This document shows, in pieces, positions 8,351 through 16,416 of a stretch of 64,000 bases of DNA. The notes under the pieces were generated by a model, which was not told the DNA's origin, did no database searches, and saw only the letters and a list, made by a program, of their open reading frames with translations. Positions within the stretch are counted from its first letter, which is position 1. Each line of letters opens with the position of its first letter. Origin of the DNA: Bdellovibrio sp047344985 (GTDB lineage: Bacteria; Bdellovibrionota; Bdellovibrionia; Bdellovibrionales; Bdellovibrionaceae). A program made the translations under genes and the position numbers. Location of the stretch: contig NZ_CP178861.1 of the NCBI RefSeq assembly GCF_047344985.1, positions 806,001 through 870,000 on the forward strand, written 5' to 3'.

Positions 8351-8833
8351 ATGAAAAGGTCATATCAAATTGCGACGTTTTTTGTGGCGGTAGTGGGCTT
8401 GTCCTTGGGCTTTCTTGGCAATCCATTTGGGGTGAAAGAAAGAAAAATTGATCCTCAGGAGATCGAGGCGCTCTATCAGAAAACTAAAATCTATTTTCAT
8501 GCGGGAAATTTTGAAGGGGCTATCGACACGGCAAGAAAACTTCCTAAAGAAATTCCTCCGCGTTACGCTGACATCCGTGACGTGCAAAAACAATCCGAAG
8601 AGGCCTTAAAAAAATACCGCAAACAATTAGAAGAGGGCGCTTTAAGCCCCCGGCACGTGGACCGTTTGCCAGCGGCTCTGCGGGATTCTTATTTCGATGC
8701 AAAAATTGAAGCCAAACAGGGGCGATGCCGCCAAGCGTACGAAAATATGGCGCCGGTCAGCCGTTATTTAAATAATCGAGAAGACCTCGAAATTTTTAAG
8801 CGCTGCCAATTAACCAAAAATAAATCCAAATGA
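8351..8833 (+). CDS. Membrane-anchored protein with TPR-like helices, unknown function
   Basis: A 160-residue protein with a hydrophobic N-terminal helix or signal peptide (residues 5-25) and a soluble, helix-rich remainder. IEALYQKTKIYFHAGNFEGA resembles one tetratricopeptide repeat, but no clear second repeat is visible. Two cysteines (near residues 126 and 152) could pair in the periplasm. No ribosome site is visible; the ATG lies just after a CCGATAA motif. I cannot name the family. Confidence 0.7.
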   Translation: MKRSYQIATFFVAVVGLSLGFLGNPFGVKERKIDPQEIEALYQKTKIYFHAGNFEGAIDTARKLPKEIPPRYADIRDVQKQSEEALKKYRKQLEEGALSPRHVDRLPAALRDSYFDAKIEAKQGRCRQAYENMAPVSRYLNNREDLEIFKRCQLTKNKSK

Positions 8834-8917
8834 GTCTCAATATAAGGCTCATCTTTAGTCGGGTCTGGCCGATAAAGAAGTACGGGCTGAAATGACCAGC
8901 CAAAAAGGAGAAGACAA

Positions 8918-9268
8918 ATGAAACTCAACTATACCTTTAAGCACTTGGACCACTCTGACTCCCTTGTTACTTATACGGAAGAAAGAATGTCAGAGGTCGG
9001 ACGCTTCCTGCTTAAAGATGGGTACGGCAGCGTGTATTTCAGTAAGCAGAAAAATGAATTCTGCGTTGAGATCTCCGTCAACACTCGTGAAAAATATTTT
9101 AAGGCCACGGCTTTCGGAATGGATGTGTACGCAGCTGTCGACGCTGTTTCAGAAAAATTGGAAAAACAATTTTTGAAAATCAGCAAGCAGCTTAAAAATC
9201 ATAAAAAACCGGAGCTTACAAAGGAAGGTCGTTTGGAGCAGGCAATCCGCTTCAAAAAGGCGGCCTAA
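8918..9268 (+). CDS. hpf: Ribosome hibernation promoting factor (short form)
   Basis: A 116-residue HPF/RaiA (S30AE) protein that binds the 30S decoding centre and silences or dimerises ribosomes in non-growing cells. The N-terminus LNYTFKHLDHSDSLVTYTEERM and the later strand-helix pattern ending KLEKQFLKISKQLKNHK fit the family. It lacks the long-form C-terminal dimerisation domain. A strong AAGGAG site lies eight bases before the ATG. It forms a single-gene unit closed by a terminator. A hibernation factor would suit the non-replicating attack phase, an inference. Confidence 0.9.
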   Translation: MKLNYTFKHLDHSDSLVTYTEERMSEVGRFLLKDGYGSVYFSKQKNEFCVEISVNTREKYFKATAFGMDVYAAVDAVSEKLEKQFLKISKQLKNHKKPELTKEGRLEQAIRFKKAA

Positions 9269-9308
9269 TAAAGTCGTTTGGGAGAGAACGACATTTGATA
9301 GACAAACT

Positions 9309-9345
9309 AAAAAGGGTGGTTTAGAAACAACCACCCTTTATTTTT
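9309..9345 (+). terminator. Rho-independent terminator of hpf
   Basis: AAAGGGTGGT (9311-9320) pairs with ACCACCCTTT across a short loop and is followed by ATTTTT. The stem ends 15 bases before the next start codon. Confidence 0.85.
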
Positions 9346-9360
9346 GAACGTACGTGTAAC

Positions 9361-9960
9361 ATGAATGAAAAACCCCATTGGGAGAGTTTTCTTTTTTCAG
9401 CTTCAGTGAAAGAAGATCAGCTCACTCAGCTTTATAAATACCGCCTTCTTATTGTCGTGACCGTGATCACCGGTCTCTTAATGTGGACATATAGTTTTAT
9501 TTCTCTGTTCTTCGTCCAAGGGAAAACGTTGGCAGCCATTGGAATCACCTGTTCGGTGATTCACGCGTTGTCGCCGTTGGTTTACCGGCTTTCCCGTTCG
9601 ATGACTTTGGCGGCCTACAACATGGTGATAGCGGGGATGACCTTTCAGTTTTCCTTTTCGTTTTTCACCGGCGGCTTTTACTCGCCGACCTTGATTTGGT
9701 TTGCGGTGCTGCCGTTGATCGTGGGACTCCTCACAAATAAAACTCATGCGGCGATCTGGACATTCCTTTCGGCCTTCGCTTACGTTTTGATGTTTTATCT
9801 TCACGAGGCCGGGGTGGTGCCGGAGTCGACGCTGTCTGATTTAGGGAAAACGCTGACGCAGTTTATGATTGGTTTAGGGCTGATCAGTCTTGTTGGCGGG
9901 TTCACGTTATTTTTCCTGGAACTGGGTTATTTTTATTATCACAAACCCAAGGGATCTTGA
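9361..9960 (+). CDS. Orphan membrane sensor-like domain protein
   Basis: A 199-residue integral membrane protein with five or six predicted helices between residues 28 and 192. The segment FTGGFYSPTLIWFAVLPLIVGLL (written here by its ends FTGG and VGLL, about residues 101-123) is typical of the N-terminal membrane domain of certain histidine kinases and cyclases, where TGG..SP..W recurs. No kinase, GGDEF or other output domain follows: the protein ends soon after the last helix with YYHKPKGS. It may work with a separate partner or be a remnant. No ribosome site is visible before the ATG. Confidence 0.7.
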   Translation: MNEKPHWESFLFSASVKEDQLTQLYKYRLLIVVTVITGLLMWTYSFISLFFVQGKTLAAIGITCSVIHALSPLVYRLSRSMTLAAYNMVIAGMTFQFSFSFFTGGFYSPTLIWFAVLPLIVGLLTNKTHAAIWTFLSAFAYVLMFYLHEAGVVPESTLSDLGKTLTQFMIGLGLISLVGGFTLFFLELGYFYYHKPKGS

Positions 9961-9994
9961 CCCCTCATTGCTGCTTTGGTAGGTTGGCCGTTCG

Positions 9995-10015
9995 CTAAAT
10001 GCGAAGGGCATTTAG
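9995..10015 (+). promoter_or_regulatory. Perfect palindrome upstream of metK (operator-like)
   Basis: CTAAATGC, five bases, then GCATTTAG form a perfect 8-base inverted repeat. A TATAAT -10 element lies at 10028-10033, which places the dyad over the expected -35 position. There is no T-run after it. This arrangement suits a repressor or activator site controlling metK, but the regulator is unknown. Confidence 0.45.
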
Positions 10016-10087
10016 GATGGTTTCGGGTATAATTTCGAAGACCCAAACCGAGCTCATTAACACCTTTCCTAATGAGGAATAAAAGCA

Positions 10088-11251
10088 GTGAAAAACTATC
10101 TTTTTACGAGTGAATCAGTCTCTGAGGGGCATCCGGATAAAATGGCGGATCAAATCTCTGATGGCATCTTGGACGCTATTTTGGCGCAAGATCCAAAGGG
10201 CCGTGTCGCCTGTGAGACCCTGTTGACGACAGGTTTGATTGTTGTTGGTGGAGAAATCACAACATCAGCAAAAGTAAACTTCTCTGAAGTTGCTCGTGAA
10301 GTTGTAAAACGTATTGGCTATGACCACTCTGATAAAGGTTTTGACTACAAAACTTGCGGCGTGATGATCGCTGTAGGTCAGCAGTCTCCAGATATCGCTG
10401 TCGGCGTAAAAGAAACTTTGTCTGACGATCAAGGTGCGGGTGACCAAGGTTTGATGTTCGGTTACGCTGTGAATGAAACTCCAGAGTTGATGCCTCTAAG
10501 CATCGCGATGTCTCACAAACTTGTGAAAGACTTGGCAGCACTTCGTAAAGCCAACAAAGTGGACTGGCTTCGCCCGGACGCAAAATCTCAAGTCACTGTT
10601 CAATACGAAAATGGAATTGCAAAACGTATCGATGCCATCGTGATTTCAACTCAACATGCGGATTCTGTGTCGAACGCGACGATCAAAGAATTCATCACTG
10701 AAGAATTGATCAAAAAATCCATCCCAGCAAACTGGATTGATGCGAAAACAAAATTCTTCATCAACCCAACAGGCCGTTTCGTAACGGGTGGTCCAATGGG
10801 TGATGCGGGTCTGACAGGTCGTAAGATCATCGTGGACACTTATGGTGGTCACGGTGCTCACGGCGGTGGTGCCTTCTCTGGTAAAGATCCTTCCAAAGTG
10901 GATCGCTCTGCCGCTTACGCATCTCGTCATATTGCTAAGAATATCGTGGGTGCGGGTTTGGCTGAAAGATGCTTGGTTCAAGTAGCTTATGCCATTGGTG
11001 TTGCTGAACCTGTAAGCATCAGCGTTAACGATTACGGTACAAGCAAAGTGGGCCCTGAGGTTCTTGAAAAAGCAGTTCGCCAAGTTTTCGACTTGAGACC
11101 TGCAAGAATCACAAAAGATTTGGATCTTTTGAGACCTATCTACAGCCCAACGGCAGCTTACGGTCACTTCGGCCGCAATGAAGAGTCGTTCACTTGGGAA
11201 AAACTCAATAAAGTGGACCAACTCAAAGACGCTGTTAAAACACTTGCCTAG
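10088..11251 (+). CDS. metK: S-adenosylmethionine synthase
   Basis: A 387-residue enzyme making S-adenosylmethionine from methionine and ATP. It has SEGHPDKMADQISDGILDA at the N-terminus, the ATP-binding GAGDQGLMFGYA (about residues 117-128), and the glycine-rich loop GGHGAHGGGAFSGKDPSKVD (about 256-275). Length is normal. The start is GTG with GAGGAA upstream. The gene is alone, flanked by an operator-like palindrome and a structured 3' region with two tandem terminator-like hairpins. Confidence 0.98.
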   Translation: MKNYLFTSESVSEGHPDKMADQISDGILDAILAQDPKGRVACETLLTTGLIVVGGEITTSAKVNFSEVAREVVKRIGYDHSDKGFDYKTCGVMIAVGQQSPDIAVGVKETLSDDQGAGDQGLMFGYAVNETPELMPLSIAMSHKLVKDLAALRKANKVDWLRPDAKSQVTVQYENGIAKRIDAIVISTQHADSVSNATIKEFITEELIKKSIPANWIDAKTKFFINPTGRFVTGGPMGDAGLTGRKIIVDTYGGHGAHGGGAFSGKDPSKVDRSAAYASRHIAKNIVGAGLAERCLVQVAYAIGVAEPVSISVNDYGTSKVGPEVLEKAVRQVFDLRPARITKDLDLLRPIYSPTAAYGHFGRNEESFTWEKLNKVDQLKDAVKTLA

Positions 11252-11356
11252 TGCGCCGCCGCTCCAGTTTCTTCCGCGTTGCTCGTCGTCGCAGTACAGT
11301 GTACAGCTTCCTCCTCGCGCCTTGAATAAACTGGACCGACAACGCACTAGATTTTT
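11248..11356 (+). ncRNA. Structured metK 3' region, candidate terminator or small RNA
   Basis: CTAGTGCG (11248-11255, containing the metK stop) pairs with CGCACTAG (11343-11350), and inside it CCAGTTT (11264-11270) pairs with AAACTGG (11328-11334). The apex contains GTACAGTGTAC. ATTTTTG follows the outer stem. The 100-base hairpin is far longer than a normal terminator and could release a stable 3'-derived RNA. Its length is shorter than 6S RNA and I do not assign it to a known family. Confidence 0.4.
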
Positions 11357-11372
11357 GAATAGTTCAGTCATT

Positions 11373-11408
11373 GCGCCGAGTTGTTACTAGCAACTCGGCG
11401 CTTCTTTT
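11373..11408 (+). terminator. Strong Rho-independent terminator before lepA
   Basis: GCGCCGAGTTG (11373-11383) and CAACTCGGCGC (11391-11401) form an 11-base-pair stem followed by TTCTTTT. A TATAAT hexamer follows at once (11410-11415), so a lepA promoter may overlap the T-run. Confidence 0.85.
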
Positions 11409-11438
11409 ATATAATGGGCGGGCAAAAGAAAGAGGCCT

Positions 11439-13238
11439 ATGGATCCTAAGTTTATTCGAAACTTTTCAATCATTGCTCACATCGACCACGGTAAATCGAC
11501 TTTGGCGGACGGGCTTTTGTCTGCAACGGGCGCTCTTTCTGATCGCGAAAAGAAAGATCAATTCCTCGATAACATGGAGCTGGAGCGTGAACGTGGTATC
11601 ACGATCAAAGCGCAAACAGTCTGCTTAGATTTCAAATCTAAAGACGGCAACATGTATCAAATCAATTTGATCGATACACCGGGGCACGTGGATTTCTCTT
11701 ACGAAGTCTCTCGTTCTTTGGCGGCCTGTGAAGGTGCGATTCTTGTCGTTGATGCTGCTCAAGGTGTGGAGGCGCAAACGTTGGCAAACGTTTACCTGGC
11801 GCTTGAAAACAATCTCGAAATCATTCCTGTTCTAAATAAAATCGATCTTCCTTCGGCGGATCCAGAAGGTGTTGCGAAACAAATCGAAGACACTGTTGGT
11901 CTTGATTGCACAGGCATTATCCATGCTTCAGCAAAAGAGAAAATCGGTATCACAGATATTTTGGAAGCCATCGTTGAAAAAGTTCCGCCACCAAAAGCGG
12001 ATCGCTCTTTAACTCCTCGTGCGCTTATTTTTGACTCTTGGTTCGACGCTTATCAAGGTGTCGTTGTCCTTGTGCGCGTGATGGATGGAGTGATCAAAAA
12101 AGGTGACAAGATTAAATTCATGGCCACGGATCGTGACTATGAAGTTTTGCGCATGGGTAAGTACAAACCATTCCCGGCGATGCAAGACACTCTTGAAGCG
12201 GGTGAAGTGGGTTTTATCATCTGCGGTATTAAAGACATTCGCGACGTGCAAGTCGGTGACACGGTCACGGCAGCAAAACATCCAGCGACAGAACCTTTGG
12301 CAGGTTTCCAAAGAATCAAGCCGATGGTTTTTGCCGGAATTTTCCCGGTTGTAGCTTCTGAGTACGAAAACTTGAAAGACGCTTTGGATAAGCTGTGTCT
12401 GAATGACTCTTCTTTGACTTTTGAAATCGAAAAGTCGGCAGCTTTGGGCTTCGGATACCGTTGCGGTTTCTTAGGCCTTTTGCACATGGAAATCGTTCAA
12501 GAGCGTTTGGAGCGCGAGTTCAATCTTGATTTGATCACGACAGCGCCAACGGTTGTTTATAGAATTACGAAGACAGACGGCACAGAGATGATGCTTGAAA
12601 ATCCATCAGGCATGCCGGCGGAAACTCAGATTGTTAAATTTGAAGAACCGTACGTAAAAGTGACTCTGCATACGCCGACGGACTACATCGGTGGCATCCT
12701 GAAGCTTTGCGAAGACAAACGCGGTATCCAAATTAAAATGGAATACGTGACTGATAAAAAGGTCATCATTGAGTACAAACTGCCAATGAATGAAATGGTC
12801 ATGGATTTCTATGACCGTTTGAAGTCCATCTCTAAAGGTTATGCCTCTTTGGAATACGAATTCATCGGTTTTGAAGAATCCGACCTTGTGAAGTTGGATA
12901 TTTTGATCAATGGGGAGCCCATTGATGCCCTTTCATTGATTGTCCACAGATCTAAGGCGCAAAACCGCGGACGCTTGTTGGCAGAGAAGATGAAAGAGCT
13001 CATTCCTCGTCAGCAATACCAAGTCGCGATTCAAGCAGCGATCGGTGCCAAGATTATTGCCCGTGAAACTTTGGGAGCGATCAGAAAAGACGTGACCGCG
13101 AAGTGTTATGGTGGTGATATTTCTCGTAAGCGTAAACTCTTAGAGAAGCAAAAAGAGGGTAAAAAACGTATGAAGGCCATCGGTCATGTCGAAGTGCCTC
13201 AAGAAGCCTTCTTAGCGATCTTGAAAGTGGAAGACTAG
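11439..13238 (+). CDS. lepA: Elongation factor 4 (LepA)
   Basis: A 599-residue translational GTPase that back-translocates or remodels stalled ribosomes. G1 is AHIDHGKST (residues 13-21), G2/G3 lie in ERGITIKAQTV and DTPGHVDF, and G4 is NKIDLP. The LepA-specific C-terminus is present (GGDISRKRKLLEKQKEGKKRM). The gene precedes three signal peptidase genes; lepA-lepB linkage is classical, as in E. coli. An AGAGG ribosome site precedes the ATG. Confidence 0.98.
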   Translation: MDPKFIRNFSIIAHIDHGKSTLADGLLSATGALSDREKKDQFLDNMELERERGITIKAQTVCLDFKSKDGNMYQINLIDTPGHVDFSYEVSRSLAACEGAILVVDAAQGVEAQTLANVYLALENNLEIIPVLNKIDLPSADPEGVAKQIEDTVGLDCTGIIHASAKEKIGITDILEAIVEKVPPPKADRSLTPRALIFDSWFDAYQGVVVLVRVMDGVIKKGDKIKFMATDRDYEVLRMGKYKPFPAMQDTLEAGEVGFIICGIKDIRDVQVGDTVTAAKHPATEPLAGFQRIKPMVFAGIFPVVASEYENLKDALDKLCLNDSSLTFEIEKSAALGFGYRCGFLGLLHMEIVQERLEREFNLDLITTAPTVVYRITKTDGTEMMLENPSGMPAETQIVKFEEPYVKVTLHTPTDYIGGILKLCEDKRGIQIKMEYVTDKKVIIEYKLPMNEMVMDFYDRLKSISKGYASLEYEFIGFEESDLVKLDILINGEPIDALSLIVHRSKAQNRGRLLAEKMKELIPRQQYQVAIQAAIGAKIIARETLGAIRKDVTAKCYGGDISRKRKLLEKQKEGKKRMKAIGHVEVPQEAFLAILKVED

Positions 13239-13262
13239 AAAAAAGGTACCAGGTACCTTTTT
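13239..13262 (+). terminator. Short palindromic hairpin between lepA and lepB1
   Basis: Six A, GGTACC, one base, GGTACC, then five T form an inverted repeat that folds with a CCAGG loop. It looks like a weak terminator; readthrough into lepB1 is likely since the gap is only 41 bases. A CCCGGG palindrome follows directly. Confidence 0.5.
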
Positions 13263-13279
13263 CCCGGGAAGGAAGCAGC

Positions 13280-14047
13280 ATGAGTGACAACAAAAATAGC
13301 TGGAACTGGCGTACGAAACATTTTTGGACTGAAGGTTGGGGATCTCTTTTCCTGGCTGTCTTTATCGCTCTCTTCATCCGCTGGGGATTCATCGAAGCTT
13401 ATGTGATTCCTTCAGGTTCTATGCTTCCGTCTCTTTTGATTCATGATCATATCTTTGTGAACAAGCTGACTTACGGTTTGCGCGTTCCATTTAGCGAAAA
13501 CTGGTTGGTGAAGTTCAACGAGCCAAAACGCGGTGAAGTGATCGTGTTCAAATATCCAAAAGATATGAGCACGTTCTTCATCAAACGTATCGTGGGTGAG
13601 CCGGGCGATAAGATCTATTACGAAAACGGGACGCTTTTCATCAATGACAAACCTGTTGATAAAAAAGTTCCTGCCAACTTGGATGATTTTGCATGGCTTC
13701 GCGATGCGGACTTCCAGCGTGATGGCAATATCAACGACAATAAAGAAAACTACGTCGAATTCACGGAAGAACTTCCTGGTGGAAAAAACCACGCGATCCT
13801 TCTTCGCAAAGGGGATATCTACGAAACTTTTGGTCCTGTGACAGTGCCTGATGATCATTTGTTCGTGATGGGTGATAACCGCATGAACTCTTCAGATGGC
13901 CGTGTGTGGGGATTCCTACCTAAGCAAAACATCTTGGGTCGTGCGATGTTCGTGTGGCTTTCTTGTGAAGAGACAGTTCCTGCACTGCCATTCTTGTGCA
14001 ATCCTTTGACGATCCGTTGGGGCCGCTTCTTCCATCAAGTCAACTAG
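13280..14047 (+). CDS. lepB: Signal peptidase I (first of three)
   Basis: A 255-residue type I signal peptidase that removes signal peptides at the outer face of the inner membrane. One N-terminal membrane helix (about 20-40) precedes box B with the catalytic Ser47 (IPSGSMLPS); the general base is Lys102 in FIKRIVGEPGD, and box E is MGDNRMNSSDGR. The C-terminus has two cysteines (LSCEE and FLCNP) shared with the second copy, which may form a disulfide. GGAAGGAAG gives a clear ribosome site. The stop directly abuts the next lepB start. Confidence 0.95.
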   Translation: MSDNKNSWNWRTKHFWTEGWGSLFLAVFIALFIRWGFIEAYVIPSGSMLPSLLIHDHIFVNKLTYGLRVPFSENWLVKFNEPKRGEVIVFKYPKDMSTFFIKRIVGEPGDKIYYENGTLFINDKPVDKKVPANLDDFAWLRDADFQRDGNINDNKENYVEFTEELPGGKNHAILLRKGDIYETFGPVTVPDDHLFVMGDNRMNSSDGRVWGFLPKQNILGRAMFVWLSCEETVPALPFLCNPLTIRWGRFFHQVN

Positions 14048-14755
14048 ATGACAGAGTCTTCCAAAGAAACTCGCAATTTAAAAGGAACGTGGAATCAGGC
14101 GATTCTAACGTTCCTTTTTCCTATTTTGCTGGTGATGAGTTTGCGTTGGGCGATCATTGAGCCTTTTGTGATTCCTTCGGGAAGTATGATTCCCAATCTT
14201 TTAATTCACGATCATATCTTGGTAAAAAAATTCTCTTACGGTTTGCATATCCCGTTTAGTGATAAGTGGCTCGCGCAATGGGCGACTCCTCAGCGTGGTG
14301 ACATCGTGGTTTTTAAGTATCCGGAGAATCCAGAAGTTTACTACATCAAAAGATTGATCGGCGTTCCTGGTGACACTGTTGAAGTGAAGGCGGGACGAAT
14401 CACGGTGAATGGTGAAAAGTTTAATCTTTCTCCGTATGACAATCCTGAGAACGAAAAAGGCTTTAATTATTTCCAGGAAAACAACGGAAAAAAAGAATAC
14501 ACCGTGCGCTTCTTATTTGAAGAAGTCGGTGGTGACGTTCAAGCTTACAAAGTTCCAGAAGGTCAGTACTTTTTTATGGGCGACAACCGCGATCAATCCA
14601 GCGATTCGCGTTTCTGGGGTTTCGTGAAAAATGACTACATCGTCGGAAAAGCCTGGGTCATTTGGCTTTCCTGCAACAGCACTTTGCCGACAATGACATT
14701 CGTCTGTGATCCTTCACAGATTCGTTTCAACCGTATTTTCAAAAAATTACCTTAA
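14048..14755 (+). CDS. lepB: Signal peptidase I (second of three)
   Basis: A 235-residue type I signal peptidase beginning on the base after the first copy's stop. Catalytic Ser46 is in IPSGSMIPN and Lys101 in YIKRLIGVPGD; box E is MGDNRDQSSDSR. It keeps the paired C-terminal cysteines (LSCNS, FVCDP) seen in the first copy, showing that these two are the closest relatives. The substrate-binding insert between the catalytic boxes differs, so substrate choice may have diverged. Confidence 0.95.
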   Translation: MTESSKETRNLKGTWNQAILTFLFPILLVMSLRWAIIEPFVIPSGSMIPNLLIHDHILVKKFSYGLHIPFSDKWLAQWATPQRGDIVVFKYPENPEVYYIKRLIGVPGDTVEVKAGRITVNGEKFNLSPYDNPENEKGFNYFQENNGKKEYTVRFLFEEVGGDVQAYKVPEGQYFFMGDNRDQSSDSRFWGFVKNDYIVGKAWVIWLSCNSTLPTMTFVCDPSQIRFNRIFKKLP

Positions 14756-14800
14756 ATAATTATCTTTTCTTATTTCTGCAGTTCATCTTAAACTTAGATT

Positions 14801-15478
14801 ATGAACCGTTGGCGGGAATATTTAACAACTTTAGTTCTAGCAGTCTTGTGCGCACTTTTTGTGCGCAATTATTTAGTGACGGCTTATAAAGTTCCAACAG
14901 GTTCCATGCAGCCGACTCTGAAACCCGGCGATTTTATTTTTTCTTCGCGCATTTCTTATGGGTTCTCCATTCCCTTTTCAGCCAACAAATGGGGTGCTAC
15001 TTTGCCAGAGCGCGGGGATCTTGTCGTTTTCAATTATCCCAATCAGCCCGCGGTGAATTACGTGAAACGTGTTATAGGTTTACCTGGCGATCGCGTGCAG
15101 ATTATCAACGGTCGTCTTCATATTAATGAAGAGGCTTTGAAATACGAAAAAGCTCGGGAAATTCCCGGCGACAATCCAAATCCGGAATTATTTGATATTT
15201 ATGAAGAGATCTCAGGTCAGACGCATTGGCGTGTGATTTTCCAAAAACAATCCGAAGACAAAGATTTTGGGCCCTTGGTGGTCCCTCCCGGCGAGGTCTT
15301 TTTATTGGGCGACAATCGTGACGCAAGTGACGACTCGCGCTATTGGGGTACAGTTCCAATGACCCAAGTTGTGGGCCGGGTCGTTTTAATTTGGCTTTCG
15401 CTGGATTGGCAAAAGAAATGGGGAGGCGATCGCTACCCTTCAGTGCGTTGGGAAAGAGTTTTTTCTCCGGTGTATTGA
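14801..15478 (+). CDS. lepB: Signal peptidase I (third of three)
   Basis: A 225-residue type I signal peptidase with Ser35 in VPTGSMQPT, Lys89 in YVKRVIGLPGD and box E LGDNRDASDDSR. It is more distant from the other two: the N-terminus is shorter, PTGSM replaces PSGSM and the C-terminal cysteines are absent. There is no clear ribosome site before the ATG. Predators with large secretomes may use several signal peptidases; this is inference. Confidence 0.94.
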   Translation: MNRWREYLTTLVLAVLCALFVRNYLVTAYKVPTGSMQPTLKPGDFIFSSRISYGFSIPFSANKWGATLPERGDLVVFNYPNQPAVNYVKRVIGLPGDRVQIINGRLHINEEALKYEKAREIPGDNPNPELFDIYEEISGQTHWRVIFQKQSEDKDFGPLVVPPGEVFLLGDNRDASDDSRYWGTVPMTQVVGRVVLIWLSLDWQKKWGGDRYPSVRWERVFSPVY

Positions 15479-15503
15479 CATCTCGCCAGGCGCGCCATAG
15501 GCT
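15475..15503 (+). promoter_or_regulatory. Candidate pyrB promoter
   Basis: TTGACA (15475-15480) and TAGGCT (15498-15503) are separated by exactly 17 bases. The start codon of pyrB lies ten bases after the -10 element with no ribosome site, so the leader would be only a few bases long. Confidence 0.45.
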
Positions 15504-15513
15504 TGGGTTCTAG

Positions 15514-16416
15514 ATGTCATCTAGAAATAATAAATCCATTCTCGATCTGCTTTCTCTTGAAAAAACAAAAATCGACTCCCTATTTTCCGTGGCAGACAAG
15601 CTGTCTGCGAATGAGTCTATTCCCTTTGAGGGCTTCGGCAAAACCGGAGCCCTTTTGTTTTTTGAGGCAAGCACAAGAACTCGCATGAGTTTTGAAACGG
15701 CTTGCGCAAGACTAGGAATTTATCCTCTGCTTTTGGATGGAAAAGCCGGAACCAGCCTCGAAAAAGGGGAAACTCTAGAGGACACTGTGCTCAACGTCGA
15801 TGCGATGAAGCCGAGTTTCCTGGTGATTCGCTCTGGAGACGACCTTGATCTCAAAGCTCTTTCTGAAAAAGTTCAGTGTCCGATTTTAAATGCGGGCTGG
15901 GGAAAAAAAGGTCATCCGACACAAGCTCTGCTAGATGCTTACACGGTTCGTAAACATCTTGGCACTTGTAACGGACAAAAAGTTTTGATCGTGGGTGATG
16001 TTCGTCACAGTCGTGTGGCGGCTTCACATTTTGAATTGGCGAAAAAATTGAATTACGAAGTCGCACTCTGCGGACCGAAAGAGTTTTTACCAGAGTCAGG
16101 AAATCACAAAGTTTTCTCTTCTTTGAAAGAAGGTCTTCAGTGGGCGACAGTGGCGATGGCTTTGCGAGTGCAGCTTGAGCGTCATTCGTCACAGTATTCG
16201 TTGGCTGATTACCGTGAGCACTATGGGTTTATGGTGAAAAATTTGAAGGATCTTTCAGCAAGAGCTTTGATCATGCATCCGGGCCCGATCAATCAAGGGA
16301 CGGAGTTGGATTCTGAAGTTTTACAAGATCCGCGCTGCAAAGTTTTGGATCAGGTTTCTAACGGTGTTTTGATTCGCCAAAGTCTTATCTACGCGACATT
16401 GTCGGAGGGGAAATAA
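15514..16416 (+). CDS. pyrB: Aspartate carbamoyltransferase catalytic subunit
   Basis: A 300-residue enzyme that condenses carbamoyl phosphate with aspartate, the committed step of pyrimidine synthesis. The carbamoyl-phosphate motif STRTR is at residues 53-57 (FFEASTRTRMSFE), HPTQALLDAYT contacts substrate, and HPGPINQGTELDSEV near residue 250 is the family's C-terminal signature. No regulatory subunit pyrI is adjacent. Its stop shares one base with the carA start (TAATG). Confidence 0.96.
   Translation: MSSRNNKSILDLLSLEKTKIDSLFSVADKLSANESIPFEGFGKTGALLFFEASTRTRMSFETACARLGIYPLLLDGKAGTSLEKGETLEDTVLNVDAMKPSFLVIRSGDDLDLKALSEKVQCPILNAGWGKKGHPTQALLDAYTVRKHLGTCNGQKVLIVGDVRHSRVAASHFELAKKLNYEVALCGPKEFLPESGNHKVFSSLKEGLQWATVAMALRVQLERHSSQYSLADYREHYGFMVKNLKDLSARALIMHPGPINQGTELDSEVLQDPRCKVLDQVSNGVLIRQSLIYATLSEGK

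Noticed and set aside
9961..10087. SAM riboswitch upstream of metK
   Set aside because: No SAM-I, SAM-II or related core could be matched, and the clear dyad lies upstream of the -10 element and so would not be transcribed from that promoter.
11248..11356. 6S RNA downstream of metK
   Set aside because: The length of about 105 bases is too short and the central bubble layout does not match 6S RNA; it is kept only as a structured 3' element.
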